This document shows, in pieces, positions 15,257 to 24,062 of a stretch of DNA of 25,732 bases. The stretch is from JBDSLU01 sp039916225. Lineage in GTDB: Bacteria > Acidobacteriota > Vicinamibacteria > Vicinamibacterales > Vicinamibacteraceae. Positions within the stretch are counted from its first letter, which is position 1, and each line of letters starts with the position of its first letter. The notes under the pieces were generated by a model. It had not been told where the DNA came from, made no database searches, and saw only the letters and a program-made list of their open reading frames with translations. The stretch lies in contig JBDSLU010000546.1 of NCBI GenBank assembly GCA_039916225.1, positions 1 to 25,732 of the forward strand. The letters are read 5' to 3'. The position numbers and the translations under genes are program-made.

Positions 15257-17731
15257 CTACTGGTCGTCGTGGCTGACGCCGGCCGAGGGCGCCGGCCGTG
15301 AGGCGTCGCCACCGAGCGGGCCGAACGCGGGCGGCGGCACGCGCCGCTTCGACGCAGCCTGGTAGGCGGAGGCGACCTTGAGGATCAGGTCCTCCTTGCC
15401 CGGGTCGGCCCGGAACACGAGCGAGAAGGGCAGGCCGGGGGCCGGCATCGTCCTCGGCGTGTTGTTGTTGGTCGGGATGTAGCGCGTCTTGTCGGCGCTG
15501 AGCACGAAGACGGGATCGTAGACCTCGCGGACGTAGCCGGCCGGAATCAGGACTTCGGTCAACCCGCCGTTCGGCCCATAGGCGCTCTCGCCACGGGTGT
15601 CGCCCTCAGGCGCCGGCTGTCCGGCCATGCCGATGAGCCCCGGCGGCAGCGACGAGTGCAGCCGCACGACGACGTCCAGCTTGTTTTCCTGCAGCACCTT
15701 CATCTCGACGCGTCGCAGCAGCTCCCGCAGGAGGAAGCGCTCGTGGATGCCCTGCCGCTCGTCGAGCGGATTGCGGATGTCGGCCGTCTCCTCCCAGTTC
15801 TTGAAGGCGGCGCGCTGGTCGTCGCCCCAGAACTTCGACCGCGCGTTGAGGGTCGGGAAGTCGACCAGCGTTTCCTCGTAGCCGAGCGCCTTCCAGTCGG
15901 CGGCCCGCCGCGTCGCGTACTGGACGAAGTGGAAGCGGAAGGCCTTCGACTCCGCCTGCGGCTGAATGGTGCGGATGTTCAGGTTCGACGGTATGGGCAC
16001 CTTGCCGTCGGCGAGCGCGACCATGTAGTCGGCCGGCTGCATCGAGCCCGAGCCGAACGTCACGCCCGGCGCGAACGGCGTCGGCGTGATGGCCGCGGCG
16101 AAGTCGGGGAAGACCGGCGTGAACTCGGCGTTGGCCGCCGCCGTGCGGCCGCGTCGTCCGCCGCCGCCCTTCGTCACGCGGTAGAGGATGTCGGGGAAGA
16201 ACACGGGGATCAGCTCGGCGACGGCCTTCGTGTACGAGGTCGTCATGTTCTCGATGGTCGGATCGTCGGGAAACTTCGGATCGGACGACTCGACCAGCGT
16301 CGCGCCGAGGTAGTCGCCGAGCCACTGCGTGATCTCGGCGTTGGCCGCCTGGACGATCGGCTCGTCGGCCTTGATGCCAGGGAAGGTCAGCATCGATTCG
16401 CGGATGATGCCGATCCGCACGCCTTTCAGCGAGCCCTTGCTGCCCGGCTGGGCAGCCGCGGCGGCGTAGGAGCCGGCGAGCACTGCCGATCGCGGGATCG
16501 TCGTGAAGACGTCGCGTCGGTCGTAGTAGCCGTCGACGGGATCCTTCAGCGCGTCGAGCACCTTGGCTGAGTCGCTGATCAGCTTGCAGTGGATGCCCGT
16601 GCGATCGTTGTGGATGTCCGATCCGATGGCGCCGCCGTGAAACGAGATCAGCGCTTTCTGGGGGAGCAGCAGCGCGACCGAGTTGTGATTGGCCGGGCCG
16701 CGGCACGAGGCGCGCGTCTCCTCGCACAGGCTGCACGTGGCGAGGTTGGCGCCGACCGAGACGCCCGAGCCCGAGCTGGACCCCAGGGACGCCGCGCGCG
16801 TCGTGTCGTAAGGGTTGCTCGGATTGCCGGCCCACGTGCTGCGCTGGTAGCCGAGCGTCGAGACCAGGATCTTGTCCGGGACGTTCTTGCCGCCTGGGTC
16901 GCCGGCGCGGCCGTTGTATTCGGTGGTGTTGGCCTTGGCGTAGATGATCGCTCCCTTGGCCCGCAGCTGCGCCACCAGGGTGTGATCACGGGCCGGGAAA
17001 TCGATGTCGTAGCGCGCGTCACCGCCGCCCGTCGACCGCATGTCCTTGGTGTCGAACGGATCCTTGAACGAGAAGGGCACGCAGTACATCGGCAGTGCGG
17101 CGAGGTCGGGCGCTTTTCCGTAATTGGCGTCGAGCTCGGCGGCCCGCTCCATGGCGTCGGGCATCTTGCGCAGCTCCTCGCAGACTTTTGGCGAACCGGC
17201 CGGCAGCGGACCCTTCGACGGGTGCCGGTCGCGGTCGCCCTTGCAGGTCGTCGACCGTTCGCCGCGGACGTTGATCATCCCGAGCGCGTTCACCTGGCCG
17301 GAGTTGGGGATGCCGACGGTCATGCCGTACTGCTGCATGACCTCGGGATCGGAGGCGGTCGCCTCCATCCGGCCGAACTCGATCGGCGGGCCCTTGTATT
17401 CGCTGAAATCCGGCAGCACGGTGCCGATGGCGATGGTCCTGGTCGGGAAGGCCAGCGGCGCTCCGGCGCGGACCTGACCGGCCGGCTTCGGGATGTCGCT
17501 GCCATCGGCGGTGACCAGGTAATTGCTCACGCCGTTGTAGGCCTTGGCTCTACTGAGGTAGGCCTGCACCACCCCGACACAGGTGGTGCGGCCCTGCTGG
17601 ATGGCCTGGTGGATGCCGGCGATCGAGATTTCCTCGACGCTGAACGCCGGCTGCTGCGCGTGCAGCTGGCCGCCGAACGCGGTAAGGCCGAGGACGGCCG
17701 CGGCGAGCGCGGTCCGGGTCGTGGTCTGCAT
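15257..17731 (-). CDS. Exported amidase-signature enzyme (paralog B)
   Basis: The product is 824 residues. The ATG at 17731 has GAGGAGG a few bases upstream, and residues 1-26 form a signal peptide (cleavage near AQQ). The triad is present: K223 in SFKDPFDTK, the GSSSGSG loop (317-323) and nucleophile S342 in RASCRGP. It shares long near-identical blocks with paralog A around the active site (KGDRDRHPSKGPLPAGSP at 164-181, GAIIYAKANTTEYNGR at 260-275), so the two are duplicates that diverged mainly in their C-terminal halves. It has a Gly/Arg-rich loop (GGGGRRGR) that paralog A lacks. Cysteines C333, C336 and C343 flank the nucleophile. Substrate unknown; peptide amides or other amides are possible. 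It starts 22 bp after the receptor gene's stop, so translation in one operon is likely. Confidence 0.88.
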   Translation of the reverse strand: MQTTTRTALAAAVLGLTAFGGQLHAQQPAFSVEEISIAGIHQAIQQGRTTCVGVVQAYLSRAKAYNGVSNYLVTADGSDIPKPAGQVRAGAPLAFPTRTIAIGTVLPDFSEYKGPPIEFGRMEATASDPEVMQQYGMTVGIPNSGQVNALGMINVRGERSTTCKGDRDRHPSKGPLPAGSPKVCEELRKMPDAMERAAELDANYGKAPDLAALPMYCVPFSFKDPFDTKDMRSTGGGDARYDIDFPARDHTLVAQLRAKGAIIYAKANTTEYNGRAGDPGGKNVPDKILVSTLGYQRSTWAGNPSNPYDTTRAASLGSSSGSGVSVGANLATCSLCEETRASCRGPANHNSVALLLPQKALISFHGGAIGSDIHNDRTGIHCKLISDSAKVLDALKDPVDGYYDRRDVFTTIPRSAVLAGSYAAAAAQPGSKGSLKGVRIGIIRESMLTFPGIKADEPIVQAANAEITQWLGDYLGATLVESSDPKFPDDPTIENMTTSYTKAVAELIPVFFPDILYRVTKGGGGRRGRTAAANAEFTPVFPDFAAAITPTPFAPGVTFGSGSMQPADYMVALADGKVPIPSNLNIRTIQPQAESKAFRFHFVQYATRRAADWKALGYEETLVDFPTLNARSKFWGDDQRAAFKNWEETADIRNPLDERQGIHERFLLRELLRRVEMKVLQENKLDVVVRLHSSLPPGLIGMAGQPAPEGDTRGESAYGPNGGLTEVLIPAGYVREVYDPVFVLSADKTRYIPTNNNTPRTMPAPGLPFSLVFRADPGKEDLILKVASAYQAASKRRVPPPAFGPLGGDASRPAPSAGVSHDDQ

Positions 17732-17753
17732 GGAAGTCCTCCTCGGGTGGCCG

Positions 17754-20705
17754 CTAGAAGCTGGCGCGGAAACCGAGCTGCACCATTCGCGGCTGGTAGG
17801 CCACGTTCAGGTTGGGATCGGGCTGGCCGAAGTGGCCGTTGCTCTCGTTGAGCACGAAGGTGCCGTAGTTGGCGTGGTTGAACACGTTGAACACCTCGAC
17901 GATGCCCTCGAGCTTGGCGCGGCCGATGCCGAAGCGGCGCTGCACGCGGACGTCGGTGCGGTGGTAGTTGGGCAGGTCGAAGCTGTTGCGCGCGATGATC
18001 GTGCCGTTGGCGCGAACCCGGCCGGCGCTGCCGCCGGTCTGGAGCGCATCGACGCCGGAGGTCGGCGTCGCCCAGCCCGCGTCGCCGTAGAGGAAGAGAC
18101 CACTCACCTGGAAGCCCTTGCCGATGTCCCAGATGCCGTTGAACGAGACGCGATGGCGCTGGTCGCCGGTGAGGAACCACTCGTCGCGGATGGTCTCGTG
18201 CAGCGCGACCGGCACGTCGCAGACTGGCTGCCCGGCGGCGTTGAGCGTGATCACGTACTGGCAGCCGGCCGGTATCGGCTCGGTCTGCCGATCCCACTGC
18301 CCCGACAGGAGGTAGGTCGCCGACGCCTGCCACCGGTGGCTCATGCGCTTGGTGAACGCCATCTGCAGCCCGTGGTAGTTCGATTCACCGGTCGACAGGC
18401 GGCTCGACACCGATCCCCATGCCGGGTATGGACGCAGGTCGATCCGCGTGAACGGGTAGTTGATGCCGGTCGCCGGGTTGTAGGCGATGTTCGAATTGAT
18501 GGTGACGTTCTGCGCCCGCAGCCCCGTGTAGACGTAGTCGGCTTCGAGCGACATGGAGGAGCCGAACTGGCGCTGCACGCCGAACGACGCCTGGTTGCTG
18601 TACGGGATCTCGTTGTAATTCGAGGCGAAGGTGCCGAGGCTCCGCCGCAGGCAACCCGGCACGTTGGCGACCGTGCACAGCGTGTTCTCGACCTCCTCGA
18701 AGGTCGGGATGGGGCCGTTGAACGGGTTGGCCGCGAAGTCGGGCCGCCCGTCGTTCAGGATCTGCGGGTGCAGGGCGTAGGCGCCGAGCTTGGTCCAGTA
18801 GGCACTGTGCGAGCCGGGGTCGGCGAAGAAGCGGCCGCCACCGCCGCGGATCACCGTGCGGTCGTTCACCGAGAAGGCGGCACCCAGTCGAGGCGCGACG
18901 TTGTTGGTGTCGTTCGATCGCCCGCCTTTCAGGAACGGCAACAGCTCGACGTCCTCGGCGTAGACGCCATCCATGAGGTCGTAGCGGACGCCGAGGTTGA
19001 GGGTGAGCTTGGATGTGACCTGCCAGTCGTCCTGGAGCCAGCCGGAGACGGAGTGCAGTGGCGCGTACTGCTTCATCTGGCCGACGCCGAGCGTGTAGGA
19101 CCGGACGATCGGCGACAGGGCCGCCAGGTTCCAGGTCGACACGTCGTTCCACACCGGGAAGAGCGATTCGATGTTGGCCGGGACGGGGCCGCCCTGGGCG
19201 TCGTAGATGCCCATGCAGCGGTTGCAGAGGAACACGGGGTTCTGCTGGTAGAAGTACTCGCCGCCGACCTTGACGTCGTGCCTCCCGAGCGTCGAGAACG
19301 TGAGCGTCATGTTGTCGCGGACGCCATAGGTGTCCTGCCGCTCGTCCTCGTGCGAGTTGGTGTGCGCCTGACCGATGGTGTAGCCGCGCATCTGGATGAT
19401 CGGCGTGCCGTTCGTCAGGCCCTCATACGGGTGCCCGGGCCAGGCGACGATCGACTGCTGGATCCAGTAGTAGCCGGAGTAGGCGCCGCGCACTTCATTG
19501 ACGACGCGCGGCCCGAGGACCTGCGTCAGGGTGATGCCGAGGTCGCTGCTGTGGCGATTGGTCGTGATCGCCGATGACGGGTGACGGGTGGCGCCGCCGG
19601 TGTAGCGCTGATCGAACGGCATGTCGACGACCGACTTGTTGGCCCGAGCCGACAGCCGCGTCCTGGTCGAGAACTGGTAGTCGAGCCGGGCCAGCCCCTT
19701 GTCTTCGGTCCGCGTGCCCGAGTGATCGAAGTTGAAGCTCGGGTAAGCACTGGTGTGATTGAACGTCTGCGGCTCGCGCTCCAGTTCGTAGTTGCCGAAG
19801 AAGTGCAGGCGGTCTTTCAGGATCGGACCGCCGAGCGTCCAGCTGAACTGACTGTCGGAGTAGGGCAGGACGCGCTTGGCGACGAAGTCCTCGGCGATCA
19901 GGGCGTCGTTGCGGAAGTAGCCCGAGAACGCGCCCGACAGCGCGTTGGTGCCCGACTTGGTGATGGCGTTGACCAGCGTGCCGGACGATCCGCCCTGCGA
20001 CGCGTCGAAGCGGTTGGCGACGAACTCGAACTCGGCGATGGCGTCGCGGCTGTACTTCGGCTGCCCGAAGCCGCCGGTCTGGTTCTGGGTGACGCGCAGG
20101 CCGTCGACGTTCAACTGGAACCCGCCGACGCCGATGCCCGGTTCGTCGTTGACGACGGCGTTCGATCGGGCGCCGGGGACGAGGAGCGTCAGGTCGACGA
20201 AGTTGCGGCCGTTGACCGGCAGGTCGGCCATCTGCCGGGGATCGACGTTGCTGGCGACGGTGCTGCTGGTGCGTTCGAGCAGCGGCGCGCTGGCACTGAC
20301 GGTGACGTTCTCGCTCAACGACGCGGGCACCAGGCGCAGGTTGATGGTCGCCTGCTGGCCAACCAGTATCTCGATGCCGGTGCGGGTCAGCGTGGCGAAG
20401 CCCTGCAGCGTGGCGGTCACGCGGTAGGTGCCGACCCGGACCGGCAGACGGTAGCCGCCGCCCGACTCGGTGATCGCCTCGAACCGGTTGCCGCTCGCCT
20501 CGTGGATTGCGGTGACGACGACGCCGGGCATGACCCCGCCGCTGTCGTCGGTGACGGTGCCGATGACCGTCGCTTCCTGGGCCTGGCTGACACCAGGCAG
20601 GACGACCAGGACCGCGGCCGCGAGCCAGATGACGAACCGGGCTCGCGCCCCGTGGCGCGACCCCATCGCGCGCTCGATCGTGCGACCGGTGACGTGTGTG
20701 TGCAT
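17754..20705 (-). CDS. TonB-dependent receptor, Oar-like, with carboxypeptidase-regulatory-like domain
   Basis: The product is 983 residues from the ATG at 20705, chosen because GGAGGGAG lies about seven bases upstream. An in-frame stretch further upstream is open but non-coding in character, and M14 is a possible later start. A signal peptide covers about 1-42 (SQAQ). Residues 44-127 form a carboxypeptidase-regulatory-like beta-sandwich (GTVTDDSGGVMPGVVVTA, then GGGYRLPVRVGTYRV). A plug domain follows from about 135 (TVSASAPLLERTSS, DLPVNGRNFVDL), then a long barrel with many aromatic/Gly strands ending in LGFRASF. The C-terminal Phe is usual for outer-membrane barrels. Members import large substrates with TonB energy or act in outer-membrane sorting. 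It heads the unit with two exported amidases, which suggests uptake of amide-containing polymers or peptides. Confidence 0.92.
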   Translation of the reverse strand: MHTHVTGRTIERAMGSRHGARARFVIWLAAAVLVVLPGVSQAQEATVIGTVTDDSGGVMPGVVVTAIHEASGNRFEAITESGGGYRLPVRVGTYRVTATLQGFATLTRTGIEILVGQQATINLRLVPASLSENVTVSASAPLLERTSSTVASNVDPRQMADLPVNGRNFVDLTLLVPGARSNAVVNDEPGIGVGGFQLNVDGLRVTQNQTGGFGQPKYSRDAIAEFEFVANRFDASQGGSSGTLVNAITKSGTNALSGAFSGYFRNDALIAEDFVAKRVLPYSDSQFSWTLGGPILKDRLHFFGNYELEREPQTFNHTSAYPSFNFDHSGTRTEDKGLARLDYQFSTRTRLSARANKSVVDMPFDQRYTGGATRHPSSAITTNRHSSDLGITLTQVLGPRVVNEVRGAYSGYYWIQQSIVAWPGHPYEGLTNGTPIIQMRGYTIGQAHTNSHEDERQDTYGVRDNMTLTFSTLGRHDVKVGGEYFYQQNPVFLCNRCMGIYDAQGGPVPANIESLFPVWNDVSTWNLAALSPIVRSYTLGVGQMKQYAPLHSVSGWLQDDWQVTSKLTLNLGVRYDLMDGVYAEDVELLPFLKGGRSNDTNNVAPRLGAAFSVNDRTVIRGGGGRFFADPGSHSAYWTKLGAYALHPQILNDGRPDFAANPFNGPIPTFEEVENTLCTVANVPGCLRRSLGTFASNYNEIPYSNQASFGVQRQFGSSMSLEADYVYTGLRAQNVTINSNIAYNPATGINYPFTRIDLRPYPAWGSVSSRLSTGESNYHGLQMAFTKRMSHRWQASATYLLSGQWDRQTEPIPAGCQYVITLNAAGQPVCDVPVALHETIRDEWFLTGDQRHRVSFNGIWDIGKGFQVSGLFLYGDAGWATPTSGVDALQTGGSAGRVRANGTIIARNSFDLPNYHRTDVRVQRRFGIGRAKLEGIVEVFNVFNHANYGTFVLNESNGHFGQPDPNLNVAYQPRMVQLGFRASF

Positions 20706-20784
20706 GGTCAAACTCCCTCCTGACGAAGACTGGCGAGACGCTATCGCGGGCCCTCGCGGCGGGGGTGTCATCGTCTGCAACGAG

Positions 20785-20874
20785 TTGTCTCGGCTTGTCT
20801 CGTCCGTTCGGCATGACGGACGTCTTTGTCGGCCATCGACCGAAGAACGAACAATGATGTCGATCGACCGGAAG
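20785..20874. promoter_or_regulatory. Candidate operator: TTGTCTC direct repeat upstream of the receptor operon
   Basis: TTGTCTC occurs at 20785-20791 and 20795-20801, exactly 10 bp apart, 80-96 bp before the receptor start. An inverted pair GTCCGT (20802-20807) and ACGGAC (20816-20821) adjoins it. A second direct repeat, ATCGACCGAAG (20835-20845) and ATCGACCGGAAG (20863-20874), lies further upstream. OmpR/PhoB-family regulators bind tandem direct repeats with 10-11 bp period, and one such regulator is encoded at 23279-23992. Binding is inferred only; -35 and -10 elements were not recognised. Confidence 0.4.
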
Positions 20875-20935
20875 CGGCCTCGCACGCATCGCGGCCATGC
20901 GCGGCGAGCGATGCTGGCGACCGCTCAGCGGCTGG

Positions 20936-23155
20936 TCAGAACGAGAGCAGGTGGGTGTACTTCAGCGCCACGGAGCGGACGGCCGGGGAGCCATCGGGCC
21001 GCGTCTCGGTGTAGACGACGAACACGTCGCTGAGCGGCCGGTGCATCAGGCTGAGGCGTGCGTTGGTCAGCCAGGCGCGGCGGGCGCTGTTGTACTGCAG
21101 CAGGGCGTTGAGGGCGGCGCGGGTCGAGAAGGACCAGTCGACGCGCACCTTCGCCAGCATCGTGTCGAAGCGGCCTTCGGGCAGCACGGCGTGGTGCCGG
21201 TCCAGCGTCCCGCTGACGGCGCCGCGGGCGGACAGCCGCAGCCGCGCCGCGATCGACGTGCCGGCCATCTCGCCCGACCAGAAGTCGCCGGCGGTGACGC
21301 CGATCGTCCCCGAGAGCCGCCGGGTGCGATCGGACCGATAGGACGCCGTCAGCCGGTCGAAGGGATAGCGGCCGGGCGCCAGCGTGACGTCGCGGGCGAT
21401 CGTGAAGGGCTCGACGAGGTGCTCGACATTCCGATCGAGATCGACGCCGGCGCGGCCGCCGTCCGCGAACTCGAGCGACGTGTCCTGCCGCGTCAGGCGG
21501 GAGATGGGCAGACGGTGCTGGCTGTCGTCGACGTGCTCGCCCTCGCCGCCGATGGTGATGCCGCGCAGCCAGCGCTCCGGTGCGCGCGGGCGGAACACCC
21601 ACTCGTGCTCCCAGGTCAGGGTGCCGGCGTTCTCGCGGGCGACGTAGCCCAGCTCGTTGCGGTAGCCGGCGCCGATGTTGGTGTAGGCGGCCCGCGTCGT
21701 CTGGCGCCGGGTATCGACCTGCAGGCCGCCGCGCAGCGCCCACGGCCGGCCTTCGACCGGCGTCGAGGCGTCGCTGCGCAGCGCCACTGCGTCGACGAGG
21801 ACGCTGCCGCCGAAGCCGAGATGGGCGTCGAGGCCGGCCGCGCGCGTCGTGCCCAGCGGCGACTCACGGGCCAGGTAGACGGCGCCGAGGCGATGCCGGC
21901 GCCCCAGGTCGCGCGTCGCCCGCGCCGCGATGAACTGCTGCTGGCCTGGTTCGCCGTCCGGTAGCGCCGTCGTCACCGCCAGCGCGCCGACGCCGAAGCC
22001 GCCCTGCCTGCCGCTCACGCGGGCGCCCACGTGGACCGGCACCGGCGTCCCATCGACGAGCCCAATCCGCCGGCTGAGGAACGGCAGCAGGTCACGCGAC
22101 CCGTTGCTGCCGGTCTGGTCGCCGACGGTGAACGCGCCCTGGTTCTCCAGGAAGAACTCTCGCTTCTCGGGCAGCACCGGGCTGATCCGGGTCAGGTTGA
22201 TCTGCTCTTCGTCGGCCTCCACCTGCGAGTAGTCGGCCCGCAGCGTGAGATCCCAGGTCAGGTCGCGCCAGCCGTACTTCACGTCGAGACCAGCGTCGCG
22301 ATGACCGTGCCCGTCGCGGACGCCGCCGACCAGCGCGGGCTTGACCCGAAGGCTGCGCCCGGCCCGCACGCGATCGATGCCTTCGAGCAGGCCGGCGTGG
22401 GACACCTTGCGCTCGGTGAACTGGCGCGGCACCGGCGACCACACCGCGATCTCCTTGCGGCGAGGCAGCACCCGGACGATGTTCAGGCCCCAGCGCTGGC
22501 GATCCTGCTGGGGGAAGCGCAGCGACCGGAACGGAATCGCCATCTCCATCGTCCAGCCGCCGGCGACTCGGCCCGTGCGGACGGCCCAGACCCCGTTCCA
22601 GTCGGTGTTGTGCTGTCGCCCGTCGTCGTGCGACTGCCCGTCGCTCACCGCGCCGCCGGGGTTGGTCGCGAACGTGAAGGCGTTGCGGCCATCGAGGAAG
22701 GTGTCGAGGGCGATGGCCACGACATCGCCATCGCGCGTGGCGACGTCGCGCTTGAGCGTGTCAACGATCGGATCACCCGGCGAATCGTCGAGGAACGTGC
22801 CCCCGACGTAGAGCGTCGCGTCGTCGTAGAGGAACCGGACGTCGCTCGGCTGCGAACTGGCTGCACCCTCGTCGGGCTGCTGCTGGACGAAGCCGGCGGC
22901 CGGCTCCGCGTCGTGCCACGCCGCTTCATCGAGATGGCCATCGACCACGATCGGCACGCTCACCCGCATCGCGGTGACGCGTCGGCGCGAGCGGATGGCG
23001 TCGGGATCCGCGGCGATCGCGGGCGCCGCGGTCGCCGCGGTCGCGAGCACGACAGCCACGACGAGCGTCACCAGCGGCCGGCGCCGTGGACGGGAGCGCG
23101 GGCGGAATCGATCGGTCGCGTCGAGGAACGGCACGGCAGGGACCTGCCGCGCCAC
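20936..23155 (-). CDS. DUF5916 outer-membrane protein with N-terminal CBM9-like domain
   Basis: The product is 739 residues from a GTG at 23155. No ribosome-binding site is visible, so the start is uncertain, though this frame includes the signal sequence. An Arg-rich start (about 27 residues) precedes a hydrophobic core (LVTLVVAVVLATA) and an Ala-rich cleavage region near 48-50. Residues about 66-240 match a carbohydrate-binding family 9-like sandwich: PIVVDGHLDEAAWHDAEP, then VRFLYDDATLYVGG and MEMAIPFRSLRF. The rest fits DUF5916, including ISPVLPEKREFFLENQGAF, followed by beta strands and the C-terminal KYTHLLSF, whose final Phe suits a barrel inserted by the BAM machinery. Function is not established; surface binding of a carbohydrate or peptide ligand is possible. 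It lies 123 bp downstream of the response regulator and 230 bp upstream of the receptor start. Confidence 0.8.
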   Translation of the reverse strand: MARQVPAVPFLDATDRFRPRSRPRRRPLVTLVVAVVLATAATAAPAIAADPDAIRSRRRVTAMRVSVPIVVDGHLDEAAWHDAEPAAGFVQQQPDEGAASSQPSDVRFLYDDATLYVGGTFLDDSPGDPIVDTLKRDVATRDGDVVAIALDTFLDGRNAFTFATNPGGAVSDGQSHDDGRQHNTDWNGVWAVRTGRVAGGWTMEMAIPFRSLRFPQQDRQRWGLNIVRVLPRRKEIAVWSPVPRQFTERKVSHAGLLEGIDRVRAGRSLRVKPALVGGVRDGHGHRDAGLDVKYGWRDLTWDLTLRADYSQVEADEEQINLTRISPVLPEKREFFLENQGAFTVGDQTGSNGSRDLLPFLSRRIGLVDGTPVPVHVGARVSGRQGGFGVGALAVTTALPDGEPGQQQFIAARATRDLGRRHRLGAVYLARESPLGTTRAAGLDAHLGFGGSVLVDAVALRSDASTPVEGRPWALRGGLQVDTRRQTTRAAYTNIGAGYRNELGYVARENAGTLTWEHEWVFRPRAPERWLRGITIGGEGEHVDDSQHRLPISRLTRQDTSLEFADGGRAGVDLDRNVEHLVEPFTIARDVTLAPGRYPFDRLTASYRSDRTRRLSGTIGVTAGDFWSGEMAGTSIAARLRLSARGAVSGTLDRHHAVLPEGRFDTMLAKVRVDWSFSTRAALNALLQYNSARRAWLTNARLSLMHRPLSDVFVVYTETRPDGSPAVRSVALKYTHLLSF

Positions 23156-23196
23156 CGGGCGTCGGCGCGGTCAGGCTACCGTGCGAGGTCGAGTGG

Positions 23197-23237
23197 GACG
23201 CGTCACAACACGTCTCCGAATCGTATCGACTTGTCTT
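23197..23237. promoter_or_regulatory. Possible operator elements upstream of the DUF5916 gene
   Basis: GACGCG (23197-23202) and CACGTC (23209-23214) form an inverted repeat with one G-T pair, 42 bp before the DUF5916 start. A single TTGTCTT at 23231-23237 resembles the TTGTCTC half-site found before the receptor gene. Support is weak; it is recorded because the same gap separates this gene from the response regulator. Confidence 0.25.
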
Positions 23238-23278
23238 CGCCCGGGTGTGTGACGGCGGTTGCGACCAGCAACGTGGCG

Positions 23279-23992
23279 TCAGGCCGGCATGGCGTCGTCG
23301 ACCGAGCGCACCAGGCGATAGCCGGACCCGTGCACGGTCAGGATGTGTCGCGGGTTGCGCGGATCGCGTTCGACCTTCTTGCGCAGCTTGGCGACGAAGT
23401 TGTCGACCGTTCGCGTCAGCGGTGCAGAACTGTAGCCCCACACCGCGCGCAGCAGCTCATCGCGGGTCACGACACGGTCGGCATGATCGAGCAGGTACTC
23501 GAGCAGCTCGAATTCGCGCGAGGACAGGTCGAGCGGCACCCGTCCGCAATGGGCGCGGCGCAGGCGCAGGTCGAGCGTCACCTCTCCGACACGCACTTCG
23601 CCCGCGTGACGGGCGGCGGCACGAGGCCGTCGCAGCTGGACTCGGACGCGGGCGAGCAGCTCCTTCACCCCGAACGGCTTGCCGACGTAGTCGTCGGCGC
23701 CGAGCTCGAGCCCGGCGACGCGGTCCATCTCGGCGTTGCGAGCCGTCAGCATGATGATCGGCATGGTGAAGTGCTCGGCGCGCAGCCGCCGGCACACTTC
23801 GTAGCCGCTCATCCGCGGCAACAGCAGATCCAGGAGCACCAGATCCGGCTCCTTGGCCATCGCCAGGTCGAGGCCTTCCTCGCCAGTGGAGGCCGACAGC
23901 ACCTCGTAACCCTCGAATTCCAGGTTGTCCTGGAGGATGAGGCGCAGGTCGGGTTCGTCTTCCACGGTCAGCACGCGCGGTACTACGTTCAT
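23279..23992 (-). CDS. OmpR/PhoB-family response regulator
   Basis: The product is 237 residues. The ATG at 23992 has GGAGAG about nine bases upstream; a longer in-frame opening runs into the kinase gene in another frame and is not coding. The receiver domain (5-120) has the acidic pocket E11/D12, phospho-acceptor D55 in LVLLDLLLP, switch T83 in MLTARN and K105 in VGKPF, all intact. The C-terminal winged-helix domain (about 135-232) shows LSSREFELLEYLLDHAD, then VVTRDELLRAVWGY and RTVDNFVAKLRKKVE, as in OmpR/PhoB. It is therefore a phosphorylation-controlled DNA-binding regulator. It follows the kinase gene by 70 bp and is its likely partner. Its nearest likely targets are the DUF5916 and receptor genes downstream. 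Confidence 0.95.
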   Translation of the reverse strand: MNVVPRVLTVEDEPDLRLILQDNLEFEGYEVLSASTGEEGLDLAMAKEPDLVLLDLLLPRMSGYEVCRRLRAEHFTMPIIMLTARNAEMDRVAGLELGADDYVGKPFGVKELLARVRVQLRRPRAAARHAGEVRVGEVTLDLRLRRAHCGRVPLDLSSREFELLEYLLDHADRVVTRDELLRAVWGYSSAPLTRTVDNFVAKLRKKVERDPRNPRHILTVHGSGYRLVRSVDDAMPA

Positions 23993-24062
23993 GATGCACT
24001 TCTCTCCGGTCGGCCTGTTGCGTCGTCGCGCCCAAGCGCAGTCACCCCCTGTCGTGGCGGCC

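Noticed and set aside
12912..15365. An 817-codon open frame on the plus strand opposite amidase A
   Set aside because: GC-rich antisense frame; the translation is an Arg/Gly/Leu/Asp-rich mix without domains, and the minus strand carries clear amidase motifs.
23258..23272. GTTGC/GCAAC hairpin after the response regulator gene
   Set aside because: Only a 5-bp stem and no T-run, so not supported as a terminator.
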